64,000 nucleotides of DNA from CAYNKA01 sp964397655 (GTDB lineage Bacteria; Spirochaetota; Spirochaetia; DTKZ01). The stretch is taken from contig CAYNKA010000002.1 of the NCBI GenBank assembly GCA_964397655.1, forward strand, positions 186,001 through 250,000, read 5' to 3'. A program made the position numbers and the translations under genes. Positions 18,921 to 27,446 of the stretch are shown here, one piece after another (position 1 is the first letter of the stretch; the number at the start of each line of letters is the position of its first letter). The notes below the pieces were generated by a model, which was given only the letters and a program-made list of their open reading frames with translations, made no database searches and was not told the origin of the DNA.

Positions 18921-19622
18921 ATGCTCATCGACAAGGGGAAATGCATCGGGTGCGGTAAATGCGTTCCGTACTGCCCGGCGAACGCGATTTCCGTCGCAGG
19001 AAAAAAAGCATCGATCGATCCGGATGAATGCGTCGAATGCGGAGTCTGTTTCCGCATCGCGGTATGTCCGGCGAAGGCCTTCCGCCGGCAGCCTCTCGAA
19101 TGGCCTCGAAGCGTGCGCTCCGTCTACAGCGACCCGCTCAACGTGCACAAGGAGACGGGACTCGCCGGACGCGGAACCGAAGAGATAAAAACCAACGACG
19201 TCACCGGCAGATTCAAGAAAGGACGGATCGGCATCGCCGTCGAGATGGGCCGCCCCGCCGTCGGATCCCGGCTCAGGGAGTTGGAGAAGATGTCCGTTGC
19301 GCTGGCAGAGGCCGGCGTGGAATTCGAACCCAAGAATCCCCTTACCAACCTGATCGACGGGAAGACGGGGAAACTTCCTCCCGAAATCCTGGATGAAAAG
19401 GTCCTCTCCGCCATCATCGAATTCACCGTACCGAAGGACCGGCTTCTCGAAATGTTGAAGCTCATCGAAGAGACCGCGGAAACCGTCGATACGGTCTTCA
19501 GCGTCGACGTGGCGAGCCTGCCGGACGAAAACGGCGGATGGGAGGGCGAGTCCATCCTGTCCGAGGCCGGCGTCTATTACCGGCCGAACGCGAAAATCAA
19601 CGTCGGCCTCGGAAGGCTTTGA
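18921..19622 (+). CDS. 2[4Fe-4S] ferredoxin-type protein with unknown C-terminal domain
   Basis: 233 residues. The N-terminal 60 hold two cluster motifs, CIGCGKCVPYCP and CVECGVCFRIAVCP (the second has one extra residue before its last Cys). The remaining 170 residues (KGRIGIAVEMGRPAVGSRLR, later FTVPKDRLLEMLKLIEETAE) look like an alpha/beta regulatory or ACT-like domain, with no Cys; I do not recognise it. I start at the ATG at 18921, which has AGGAGA upstream; an ATG at 18870 would add 17 residues. The next gene is 25 bases away and of unknown type; the two probably work together in electron transfer linked to the imported acid. Confidence 0.75.
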   Translation: MLIDKGKCIGCGKCVPYCPANAISVAGKKASIDPDECVECGVCFRIAVCPAKAFRRQPLEWPRSVRSVYSDPLNVHKETGLAGRGTEEIKTNDVTGRFKKGRIGIAVEMGRPAVGSRLRELEKMSVALAEAGVEFEPKNPLTNLIDGKTGKLPPEILDEKVLSAIIEFTVPKDRLLEMLKLIEETAETVDTVFSVDVASLPDENGGWEGESILSEAGVYYRPNAKINVGLGRL

Positions 19623-19647
19623 TCGGGGAAAAGAAAGGAATACCGAT

Positions 19648-20292
19648 ATGACGCATACCTTACACCGCCAGGGCGATGAAGAGTCCCTCGCCCGAGACTA
19701 TACCATCCTTGCGATGCCCTCGAGCGGCCTCAACTCGGCCGGGTCCAGACCCAAACTCGCGAAGGCGCTCGAGATCATGCTGAAGTACGATCCCGTCAAC
19801 ATCGGAGACTCCAAGAACGGAAGCCGTTTCTCGCTCGGAAGCGACCAGGCGGTGAAGGACGTTCTCGTGGAGAACGAGCTCGTGCATGCGGTCTACAGGT
19901 CCGAGGAACAGCTCATAGGCGTACTCGCCGAATTGAAGAAGGCGGATCTCGGACTCTCGGTCACCGTCGGAGGTCTCGTCGACCGCATCGAGGGTTGCTG
20001 CAAAAAAGCCGGCCTCACGCCCCACACGATCGTCCAGTCCCTCGGGGTCCGGGGACGGAAGGAAATGCTTCCGCCGCCGAGGACCCTCGAAATAGCCACC
20101 ATGTGCGGGCATCATCTCGTTTCGATCAACCTCATTCTCTCCCTCGTCGACAAGGTGAAGAAAGGCGGGATGAGCGCGGAAGACGCCGGCAGAGAGCTCG
20201 CCCGGTGCTGCATCTGCGGAGTGTTCAATCCCGTCCGAGCGGCGGAAATAATCCGGAAGATGGCCGACGCCAGAGGCGGAACCGCGGTTTGA
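19648..20292 (+). CDS. Unrecognised Cys-rich cytosolic protein
   Basis: 214 residues, no signal or membrane segment, unknown family. Conserved-looking features are ILAMPSSGLNSAGSRPKLAK near the start, GDSKNGSRFSLGSD, and three Cys clusters: GCCKKAGL near 115, TMCGHHLVSINL near 152 and ARCCICGVFNPVRAAE near 187. The Cys/His pattern suggests an iron-sulfur or zinc site. It is the last gene of the tct operon, directly behind the ferredoxin-type gene, and ends 25 bases from the convergent FAD oxidoreductase gene. A partner protein of an oxidoreductase is plausible but not shown. Confidence 0.7.
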   Translation: MTHTLHRQGDEESLARDYTILAMPSSGLNSAGSRPKLAKALEIMLKYDPVNIGDSKNGSRFSLGSDQAVKDVLVENELVHAVYRSEEQLIGVLAELKKADLGLSVTVGGLVDRIEGCCKKAGLTPHTIVQSLGVRGRKEMLPPPRTLEIATMCGHHLVSINLILSLVDKVKKGGMSAEDAGRELARCCICGVFNPVRAAEIIRKMADARGGTAV

Positions 20293-20317
20293 GAGAAAGA
20301 TTTCCAAAAAGAAGTCT

Positions 20318-22312
20318 TCAGGTCTCGTAATCGCGGTTCCTCTCCCTGAAATACTTCTTCTCCCTATGGTCCCGCCAGGCCTTCTCGAACCAGAAGTCCT
20401 CGTCGGGAACGGGGCGCCGGTCCGTGAAGCGGTGGACGAAGCGTCCGTTCTCGTATCTGGTCAACTGGAGCTTCTCCCGGAATTCGGGGACCTCGGGCTT
20501 GAAGCGCCACTCTCGTTCGAGGCCGGGATGGATGTCCTCCCCCGCTTCGTCCATGACGAGGCAGGATCCCCGGCTCCCGCCGCCCGCCTCCAGGTAGGCC
20601 TCGATCGCCGAGAGGTAGGCCGCGTGGGCGAGGACGAGGTGACGGTTCCTGAGCGCATAGGGAAGCTGGGCCCGACTCCTTATCTTCATGCTCGGGAAGG
20701 CGGCGTTCTGGGCGAGGGCCTCCGCAGCGGCCCGCGCGGCCCCGTCCCGCCTGCGGATGTGGGCGCCGTATTCGGTCATCCTCCTCTGGAACTTCCTCCT
20801 GAATTCCACGCAGGCGAGGTCGCTCCCGTTCTCCGGGTCGAGAATCGTCCCGATGAGGCCGAGGACGCGTTCCGTATCCCTGCGGGCAGCGGAGGAAAAA
20901 TCCTCGAAGGAGAGGTCCGCCGCGGCATAGGCCTCGGATATCTTCCGCGCGGCCCTGAGCGAGCCCACCTGACCCGAGTTGAGGGCCGACCCGCCCGGCC
21001 TGTAGACTCCGTGCGTGCCGTTCACCTCGCCGACGGGAAAAAGCCGGTCGACGTTTACGGATTCCCACCACGGGTCGGCGGAGAGCCCGCCGTTGTTGTG
21101 CTGGGCGCACACCGCGATCTCGAGCAGTTCGGAACCGAGGTCGATGCCGTTCGTCCTGTAGAGCTCGATCGCGAGGGGATTCATCTTCGCGAGGCGGTCG
21201 ATCGGTTTCCCGAAGAGGGCCTCCGAGTTCTTCAGGTAGGAGTATGCCTCCTCGGAGAGGTCCTCGAAGCGGAAGTCCTTTCCGGGGTTGCTTCTGAAAT
21301 CGAGGAAGACCTTCCTCCCCAGGAGCACACGCTCCCGGTAGACGAGGATGTCGACGAGGGAGGAACCCTGGTCCTTGATCTTCCGCGGGTCGAAGGGCCA
21401 TTGGTAGCCCTTGAGGAAGACCGCCGTGTTCATCCTTCCCGGCGAGTCGAAGAAGGGGGCGAGAAACTCGCGCTCGTCTCCGCCGTTCAGGTCCGTGGAC
21501 ACGTACCTGGGGATGACCTGCTGGTAGGTTCCGGACAGGTTCCAGCGGAATTTCACCGAGGCGAGCCCGTACTGGGACTCGGTCAGGTTCACCGCTTCCG
21601 CCCCGGCTTCCAGGGCGAGGCCGATAGCCCCCGTGTGCACGGGCGGATAGACCGAGGCTTCGTAGAGCCCGCCCGGCCCTCCTACGCCGAAGACGACGTT
21701 GTCCGCCATGAAGAGGACGAGGCCGAACTTCCCGTCGTCGAGCCTCGCCTTGTCCATCGCGAGGGCGCCGACCGCCCTTCCCTTCTCCGCGAGCAGGCAC
21801 ACGACGTCGTGTCCGTCGTAGATCCTTATCCCTCTGCGTCGCACTTCCCGGAGGAGGCATTCGACCATGCTCTTGGATGTATACGGTCCTATGGACGTGC
21901 CCCGGTCCTTGGGATCGTGGTCCGTCTTGTACCCGACGACGCCGCCGTAGCGGTTTTCCGGAAACGGGACCCCGATGGACAGGAGATGATAGAAGGCCTC
22001 CACCGACAGGACCGATTCGACGAGGGCGAGGTCTCCGTGCATGCTGCCGCCCGAAAAGAGGGCCTTCGCCATCTCGTAGGGCGAATCCGGGGCCTTCGAG
22101 GCAGTGGCGAGCTTGTAATAGGTCTGCTTGTCGCTTCCGGTGTTCCGGGAGGTCCCCCCGTCCAGGTCCTCGGTCACGATCGCGAGGTCGGTAACGCCGA
22201 ATTCGTGCAGCCTGTCCGCGGCGTTGAGCGAGGCGGCCCCGCTTCCGATCACCAGGGTGTGCACGCGGGTCACGGGCACTTCCTTTCCCGCGACGCTCAG
22301 GACTTCGTTCAT
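20318..22312 (-). CDS. FAD-dependent oxidoreductase, fumarate reductase/aspartate oxidase flavoprotein type
   Basis: 664 residues. HTLVIGSGAASLNAADRL is the FAD-binding Rossmann motif (G-x-G-x-A/G), followed by the second FAD motif GGTSRNTGSDKQTYYK. A central domain has the reported family layout with NGTHGVYRPGGSALNSGQVGSLRAARKISE near 445, the flavin-capping end seen in SdhA/FrdA and adenylylsulfate reductase A relatives. The C-terminal 180 residues are helical, as in FrdA. No signal peptide, so cytosolic. It has a GGGGAGGAGGAACC ribosome binding site and is the last gene of an operon behind an iron-sulfur OYE homologue and a LacI regulator. Substrate unknown. Confidence 0.85.
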   Translation of the reverse strand: MNEVLSVAGKEVPVTRVHTLVIGSGAASLNAADRLHEFGVTDLAIVTEDLDGGTSRNTGSDKQTYYKLATASKAPDSPYEMAKALFSGGSMHGDLALVESVLSVEAFYHLLSIGVPFPENRYGGVVGYKTDHDPKDRGTSIGPYTSKSMVECLLREVRRRGIRIYDGHDVVCLLAEKGRAVGALAMDKARLDDGKFGLVLFMADNVVFGVGGPGGLYEASVYPPVHTGAIGLALEAGAEAVNLTESQYGLASVKFRWNLSGTYQQVIPRYVSTDLNGGDEREFLAPFFDSPGRMNTAVFLKGYQWPFDPRKIKDQGSSLVDILVYRERVLLGRKVFLDFRSNPGKDFRFEDLSEEAYSYLKNSEALFGKPIDRLAKMNPLAIELYRTNGIDLGSELLEIAVCAQHNNGGLSADPWWESVNVDRLFPVGEVNGTHGVYRPGGSALNSGQVGSLRAARKISEAYAAADLSFEDFSSAARRDTERVLGLIGTILDPENGSDLACVEFRRKFQRRMTEYGAHIRRRDGAARAAAEALAQNAAFPSMKIRSRAQLPYALRNRHLVLAHAAYLSAIEAYLEAGGGSRGSCLVMDEAGEDIHPGLEREWRFKPEVPEFREKLQLTRYENGRFVHRFTDRRPVPDEDFWFEKAWRDHREKKYFRERNRDYET

Positions 22313-22327
22313 GGTTCCTCCTCCCCC

Positions 22328-23350
22328 TCAGCCGATGGTGGCGCCGGGCACGTACTTCCCGGCGATGAGACGCTGAATGCCCGACGTTTCCCGGTCGATG
22401 ATCCTTTCCTTGAGCCAGGTGGCCGCCTCTCCGCCGAGGAGCCGCACCGAGAGGCTCACCGTGTCGATGCGCTTTCCGACGAGGTCGAGCACCGGCGAGT
22501 CGTCGAATCCGGTGAGCGAGAAATCGCCCGGGATCCTCATCCCCTCGGCGAGGGCGGCCTGGTAGAAATACACCGCCATGACGTCGTTGAAACAGAGTAC
22601 CGTATCGTATTTCCGTCTCCTGAGCATCGCGAGAAAGGCGGAGTCTACGGTCTTCAGGGAGTCGACGGTGAAGACGTCCTTCTCGCCGGAGGAAAGGCCG
22701 AGCCGGTCCGCGGCATCGAGGAAACCGCCCCTCCTCTGGAGGTCTATCGCCGGGATCTTCGAGAATCCGAGGTAGCAGGCCCTGATCGGGCCTCCGCGCC
22801 GCTTGACGGCCTCCGCGAGGAGGGTCTCCATCCCGAGACGGTTGTCGCAGGACACGTAATTCCGCCTTCGATTGATCCGGTTGAGTTCCACCACGGGGAT
22901 TCCCCGTTCCTCGATCCGGGCGTATGCCGTCTCGTCCGGCTCGCAAAAAGCGAACACGCAGCCGTCGATGTCGCCGAGTTTCTTCGACCGGAAAAGCTCG
23001 TCGTCGAGGCCCGCGAGCTTCGTTATGATGTTCACTTTGACTCCGCCGAATCCGTCGTAGAGGCCCGCGATGAGTTCGGCGGGATTGTAGAAAAGGTGCG
23101 AATACATGCCGCTCTGGACGGGGAGAAAGAGCTTGATGTTGAGGATGGCCCGCCTCGACTGCTTCTTGATCGGCCGTTTCTCGTAGCCGAGCCTCCTCGC
23201 GGTCTCGAGGATGAGGGTCCTCTTCTCGTCGCCGATGAGGATGGAATTGTTGAGGACGCGGGAAACCGTGCTCGTGGAAATACCGAGGGCCTTCGCCACG
23301 TCGTAAACCGTCGTCCTTTTCAACGCCCCCTCGCTCCCTCCGGATCTCAC
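22328..23350 (-). CDS. LacI-family transcriptional regulator
   Basis: About 340 residues. The HTH TTVYDVAKALGISTSTVSRVLNN is classical LacI; the rest is a type I periplasmic-binding-like effector domain. The listed start is the GTG at 23350, eight bases after the upstream stop; a TTG at 23323, preceded by GGAGGGAGCGAGG and leading straight into KRTTVYDVA, is perhaps better. It lies between the OYE-type and FAD genes, and likely controls that operon through the TTGCATGCAA palindromes at 24563-24591. Confidence 0.9.
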   Translation of the reverse strand: MRSGGSEGALKRTTVYDVAKALGISTSTVSRVLNNSILIGDEKRTLILETARRLGYEKRPIKKQSRRAILNIKLFLPVQSGMYSHLFYNPAELIAGLYDGFGGVKVNIITKLAGLDDELFRSKKLGDIDGCVFAFCEPDETAYARIEERGIPVVELNRINRRRNYVSCDNRLGMETLLAEAVKRRGGPIRACYLGFSKIPAIDLQRRGGFLDAADRLGLSSGEKDVFTVDSLKTVDSAFLAMLRRRKYDTVLCFNDVMAVYFYQAALAEGMRIPGDFSLTGFDDSPVLDLVGKRIDTVSLSVRLLGGEAATWLKERIIDRETSGIQRLIAGKYVPGATIG

Positions 23351-23358
23351 GGGTCAGC

Positions 23359-24516
23359 TCACTTGCCGAGCTTCTTGAACAGTTCCTTGTAGTAATCGTC
23401 GTAGACGATGCAGCCGTCGTTCTCCTGGCTCACCATGAGCTTCGAGCAGCCCGAGCAGGATACGCAGTAGTCGATCCTGTCCCCCGACTCGAGCTTTCTC
23501 GGGAAAAGCGGGTCCGCGAAGCTCTGCCTGCCGAAACCGATGAAATCGACGTAGCCTTTCCGCACGTTCTCCTCGCCGTGTTCCGCCGCCTTCTCCTTGA
23601 GGATCGTATAGGCGGAGCCGATCACCCGCAGCTTCGATGCGAGTTCCTTGACCGCGCGGGCGTATCGGAAGTGGTGGAGATAGAGATACTTGGAAGGATT
23701 CGTCGGGCGCGTCACTTCGGCGGTGATGGCCGGAATGCCGGCGGAAACGTTGACGTAGTTCATGCCCATCTCCTCCAGAAGGAGGACGAGCCTCTTCATC
23801 TCCGTCAGGTCCTCGATGATTTCCTGCGGGCCTGCCGTGCCGCATCCGCCGCGGACGGCCTCGTACATGGATATTCTCGAGCCGAGTATGAAATCCTTCG
23901 TCGTTTGCCGGGACCGGATCTCCTCCACGGTCTCCCTGATGAATCTCGTGCGGTTCTCGAAGCTCCCGCCCCAGCGGTCGTCCCTCACGTTGCCGGGCCT
24001 GAGCATTTCCGCCCCGAAATAACCGTGGCAGAGCTTGAAGTCGATTCCGTCCGCTCCCGCCCGCTCGGCGAGGAGCGCCGCATCGACGAAGGCCTTCCGG
24101 ATATCCTCGATTTCCTCGGTCGTGAGGAGGTGGGCTCCGTCCGCTCCCTCGGGATAGAGGCAGGTACGCTTCGAGAACGGCCCCGAATGTCGGCCCGAAT
24201 GGGTGATCTGGAAAAGCAGGATGCCGTCCGGGAAGATCTTCTTGAAACCCTCGACGAGCCGCTTGAAACCGTCGAGATTCGGCGGCGACATGACGAGCCC
24301 GTTCTTCCTGGCGAGCGACGACGGCGTGACGGAAACGGCCTCGACCACCGTGACGCCCCAGCCTCCCTCGGCGAGCCTGAGGTAGCGCCTGAGCGTGCGC
24401 TCCGAGACGACGCCGCCGGGTCCTCCGTCGTTTCCTTCCATCGCCTGGGACACGAAGCGGTTGCGGGCGGTCTTCCCGCCCAATTCGAGGGGTGAAAACA
24501 ACAGGGGATAGTTCAC
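23359..24516 (-). CDS. Iron-sulfur NADH:flavin oxidoreductase (old yellow enzyme, FMN domain only)
   Basis: 385-residue TIM-barrel FMN enzyme. Family features: LLFSPLELGGKTARNRFV at the start, QITHSGRHSG, DGIDFKLCHGYFGAEML (the H-x-x-x-G/Y substrate-binding region), and RWGGSFENRTRFIRET. Near the C terminus, Cys 351, 354, 357 and 369 form CX2CX2CX11C, close to the CX2CX3CX11C [4Fe-4S] motif of 2,4-dienoyl-CoA reductase and related ene-reductases. The FAD/NADPH domains of those 670-residue enzymes are missing, so a separate electron donor is needed; the operon FAD protein is a candidate. The GTG at 24516 with AAGGAGAG upstream is preferred; the frame open to 24591 lies over the operators. Confidence 0.87.
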   Translation of the reverse strand: MNYPLLFSPLELGGKTARNRFVSQAMEGNDGGPGGVVSERTLRRYLRLAEGGWGVTVVEAVSVTPSSLARKNGLVMSPPNLDGFKRLVEGFKKIFPDGILLFQITHSGRHSGPFSKRTCLYPEGADGAHLLTTEEIEDIRKAFVDAALLAERAGADGIDFKLCHGYFGAEMLRPGNVRDDRWGGSFENRTRFIRETVEEIRSRQTTKDFILGSRISMYEAVRGGCGTAGPQEIIEDLTEMKRLVLLLEEMGMNYVNVSAGIPAITAEVTRPTNPSKYLYLHHFRYARAVKELASKLRVIGSAYTILKEKAAEHGEENVRKGYVDFIGFGRQSFADPLFPRKLESGDRIDYCVSCSGCSKLMVSQENDGCIVYDDYYKELFKKLGK

Positions 24517-24562
24517 GGGTGACTCTCCTTCACGGCGCGTTCGAGACGACAGCTCGACGCAG

Positions 24563-24591
24563 TTGCATGCAACTATTTTAGTTGCATGCAA
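24563..24591. promoter_or_regulatory. Tandem TTGCATGCAA operators
   Basis: Two perfect copies of the palindrome TTGCATGCAA at 24563-24572 and 24582-24591, centres 19 bases apart. They lie just downstream of the -10 of the OYE operon promoter, a position that blocks transcription. The LacI protein encoded in the same operon is the obvious candidate ligand. Confidence 0.75.
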
Positions 24592-24620
24592 ACACTACAA
24601 CGGTAGCCGGGCCTTGTCAA
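24592..24620 (-). promoter_or_regulatory. Promoter of the OYE-LacI-FAD operon
   Basis: Read on the minus strand: TTGACA (24620-24615), 17-base spacer, TAGTGT (24597-24592). The -35 is perfect, the -10 weak. The tandem palindromes follow directly. Confidence 0.55.
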
Positions 24621-24671
24621 CGGGAAGCCGCGCGGATCGTCGCGGGAATCCGCCTCAGGCGGGACGGCGGC

Positions 24672-25988
24672 CTAGCGTTCGACCACGCGGACCCGAGTTT
24701 CGGCTTCGAGTCCCGCGAATTCAACGAACGCGGGAACGGAGGTGAGCTTCAGCGTCGATCCAGAAACGATGGGAGTCCGCTTTCCGGTCACGATGTCGGC
24801 GATCGCCCCGGTCCCCGAAAATTCGATCGAGACCTCCCGTGCGTCGGCGTCGTTCCGGAACAGCAGGAGGATGCCCCTGCCGTCCTTCCTTCGGTACAGG
24901 AATGCCTCGACCCCCTTCCCTGCGCTGAGAAGGTCCGGCCGGTAATCCGATCCTGCGGTACCCATCGCGAAGAGCGAATAGGCTACGGCTCCCGCCTTTT
25001 TCCGATAATCGCGTCCGGCGAGGCCGAAGAAGAGTTCGGAATCGAGCGTCGAGGAATCCTTTTTCTTCGAGTATTGATCGAAGAGCTCGTACCAGAAGAC
25101 GACCCGGACGCCTCTGGCCGTGAGCGCGGCGAGGGTCTTGAGCACCACTCCCGGCTTGTCCTCGTCCGAAAACCTGGAGAGATACCATCCTTCGGAGGGA
25201 AAGCCGATCTCCGTGACCCATATCTCCCCCTTGAATCCGAATTCGTCGAGGATCGCCCTCAATTCGTCGCACTGCTCCGCGACCCCGAGAGGCGAGAGCG
25301 CATAGGGGTGGAAGGAGACCGCGTCGGCCTCCTTCAAGGCTCCTGCTTCGAGCATCTTTCGAAGGAATTTCGCAGGAACCCTGAAGAAGGATCCGGCGAC
25401 GACCTTCGCGGCGGGATCTACTTCCTTGATTTTTCGGATAGCGGCCTCGGTGAGAACGATGAAATCCTCCTCGGATCCCTTCCAGAACATCCAGTTCGGC
25501 TCGTTCCAGATCTCGTAGGCGTCGACCTTGCCGCGATACCGCGCGACGACTCCTTCCACGTATTGGAGGAAATACGGCAATTTCCCGGGTACGATGTTCC
25601 TTCTCGCTTCGGTCTCGCCGTAGATCCATCCCACGTCGTAGGCGAGGACCGCGAGGATCTTCTTTCCCGCCGCCTCGGCTCCGGCTACGTAGTGATCGAA
25701 CCGTGCGAAGTCCCAACGTTTGGATGCCGTCTGGATCTTGTCCCACCGGAAGGTGTTCCGCATCCAGACCGCGCCGAACTCGTCGAGGAGCCGGTATTCT
25801 TTCGGCGAGGATCTTTGCCCGGCATGGCAGAAGCCGAAGGCGTCGCCGGCAACCGAAACGGGATTCGACGGAGCCATCTTCACGGTGGAACAGGACGCGA
25901 GGAGGAGCGAGCCGCCGATCAGCGCGGCGGCGCCGAGCACCGTCGTGATTCTATGAACAGTCGACGATCGATCGGAAGCTGTCGACAC
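24672..25988 (-). CDS. Glycoside-hydrolase-like TIM-barrel lipoprotein
   Basis: 438 residues. Signal peptide with lipobox LLLASC (Cys near 33) makes it a lipoprotein. The barrel has DAYEIWNEPNWMFW with the putative acid/base Glu at 163 and GEIWVTEIGFPSEG with the putative nucleophile Glu at 260, the clan-A arrangement (GH39/GH5/GH30-like). A small beta domain follows from about 350. Start is GTG at 25988, ten bases after the stop of the LacI gene, so translation is likely coupled. It probably releases the sugar used by the neighbouring cluster; the bond cleaved is unknown. Confidence 0.78.
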   Translation of the reverse strand: MSTASDRSSTVHRITTVLGAAALIGGSLLLASCSTVKMAPSNPVSVAGDAFGFCHAGQRSSPKEYRLLDEFGAVWMRNTFRWDKIQTASKRWDFARFDHYVAGAEAAGKKILAVLAYDVGWIYGETEARRNIVPGKLPYFLQYVEGVVARYRGKVDAYEIWNEPNWMFWKGSEEDFIVLTEAAIRKIKEVDPAAKVVAGSFFRVPAKFLRKMLEAGALKEADAVSFHPYALSPLGVAEQCDELRAILDEFGFKGEIWVTEIGFPSEGWYLSRFSDEDKPGVVLKTLAALTARGVRVVFWYELFDQYSKKKDSSTLDSELFFGLAGRDYRKKAGAVAYSLFAMGTAGSDYRPDLLSAGKGVEAFLYRRKDGRGILLLFRNDADAREVSIEFSGTGAIADIVTGKRTPIVSGSTLKLTSVPAFVEFAGLEAETRVRVVER

Positions 25989-25998
25989 TTCGGCCTCT

Positions 25999-27003
25999 TC
26001 ATCGCTTCGGCGCGGCGGTCGATTCCCGAACCACCACGCTCGTGGGCAGAAGTATCTTCCTGACGAGGTGGGTCTTGCCGGCTATCCTCTGGAACAGGGT
26101 TTCGACGGCTATCGTCCCCATGAGTTCCTTCTCGACCCGGACGGTGGTCAGCTGCGGAAGTACCTCCGCCGCGAGGGAAATGTCGTCGAAACCGACGAGA
26201 CTCATGTCCTCCGGAATGGAAAGCCCCCGCCGTTTGATCGCATCCATCGCGCCGATGGCCACCATGTCGTTGTAGGCTATGACCGCCGTCGGAGGGTCGG
26301 AGGGGAAGCGGTCGAGGATTCGGCTCATCGCGTCGAAGCCGCCGGAGATCGATTCGGGGCATTCGTCCACGAGTCCCTCGACCTTCTGGAAACCATAGGC
26401 CTCCTGCGCCCGCAGGAACCCGAAACGCCGTTCCCTCGACGTTATGTTGTCCGTGATGAGGCCGGAGGAGATGTAGGCGACGCGACGGTGACCGAGTTCG
26501 GAGAGATGCTTGCCGGAACGCATGATCCCGTCGAGGTTGTCCACGAGGATGGTGTCGATGTTCTCGGTCGGCACGGAGTAATCGACCAGCACGACGGGAA
26601 TGTGCATGGCCTGGAGGCGATTCGTGAACTCGCGGTCGAAGATGCCGGTGAGAATCGTTCCGGCGAGATCGCGGAATTTCAGATTGGCTTCGTCGAACGC
26701 GGTTTCGTTCTTCTCGGCGACCCTCAATTGGAAGAAATACTTGTGAGCCGTGACGATTTTCTCCGCGCTGGAGATGATGCTCGTATAAAACAGACTAGAA
26801 AGGTTGAACAGTTCCTTTTCTATGATGAATACGATGGTGCGTCCGACTTTTTTCCGCCGCTGATAACCGTACTGTTCTGCTGCCTCGGTTATCTGCCGCC
26901 GAGTCTCCGCCGACACGCCGTCGAAAGATCCGGAAAGCACCCGTGATACCGTGGCCACGCTCACGTTCAGCTTTCTGGCGATTTCGTTCATTGTTACGGC
27001 CAT
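25999..27003 (-). CDS. LacI-family transcriptional regulator
   Basis: 334 residues. HTH at the N terminus (MNEIARKLNVSVATVSRVLSGS), then a sugar-binding effector domain with SERRFGFLRAQEAYGF-like and YNDMVAIGAMDAIKRRGLSIPEDMSLVGFDD segments, as in the family. AAGGGG precedes the ATG at 27003. It is in an operon with the GH-like lipoprotein and divergent from the epimerase/dehydrogenase genes across a 443-base region containing the CGTGCAA-T-TTGCACG palindrome. Likely regulator of the 25-36 kb cluster. Confidence 0.92.
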   Translation of the reverse strand: MAVTMNEIARKLNVSVATVSRVLSGSFDGVSAETRRQITEAAEQYGYQRRKKVGRTIVFIIEKELFNLSSLFYTSIISSAEKIVTAHKYFFQLRVAEKNETAFDEANLKFRDLAGTILTGIFDREFTNRLQAMHIPVVLVDYSVPTENIDTILVDNLDGIMRSGKHLSELGHRRVAYISSGLITDNITSRERRFGFLRAQEAYGFQKVEGLVDECPESISGGFDAMSRILDRFPSDPPTAVIAYNDMVAIGAMDAIKRRGLSIPEDMSLVGFDDISLAAEVLPQLTTVRVEKELMGTIAVETLFQRIAGKTHLVRKILLPTSVVVRESTAAPKR

Positions 27004-27263
27004 TGTGCCCCTTCATCGCGCCGTCCGCTCGGAAGCCCGCCCTTCGCATAACCTCGATGCTTTCCGGCCGGGTATCGGATCCCTCGGGCGCATTCACGTC
27101 TTCTACTTTCGGTCGATCTCGTCGCGGTTTTAGAGGATTTCGATACGGAATCCCGCCCTGAGACCCGCATCCGTGCCCTAAAACTCGAAATGATTATATA
27201 CACGAGGACCGCTTTCCGCAACGGTTTTCGCGCCCGCCCCTCTCGAAATCCGCCTTTGGCCGT

Positions 27264-27278
27264 CGTGCAATTTGCACG
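27264..27278. promoter_or_regulatory. Putative LacI operator, CGTGCAA-T-TTGCACG
   Basis: Perfect 7-1-7 palindrome in the 443-base gap between the divergent LacI gene and the epimerase gene. A near-identical GTGCAATTTGCAG is at 31972-31984, before the ABC importer. The rest of this gap is AT-rich with one promoter at 27371-27399 and no other gene that I can see. Confidence 0.65.
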
Positions 27279-27370
27279 CTATGATTCTGTAAATAATATA
27301 GTCTTTTTTATTTTGATAAGAAATAGTTTATTGTGTTTTTTCTCTTATTTTTAACTCAAATTTTGCATAT

Positions 27371-27399
27371 TTGACAACGTAAATTGCATATGATATAGT
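27371..27399 (+). promoter_or_regulatory. Strong sigma-70 promoter of the epimerase operon
   Basis: TTGACA (27371-27376), 17 bases, TATAGT (27394-27399). The spacer contains GTAAATTGCAT (27379-27389), an imperfect copy of the TGCAA/TTGCA operator, so a repressor there would cover the promoter. Confidence 0.7.
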
Positions 27400-27446
27400 G
27401 CACATCAACCTTTAGGGGCTGTACATCACCATCAAGGAGGGATCTC

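Noticed and set aside
20366..23392. Plus-strand ORF of about 1000 codons across the FAD and LacI genes.
   Set aside because: It spans two recognisable minus-strand genes with good ribosome binding sites; no domain or signal is visible in it.
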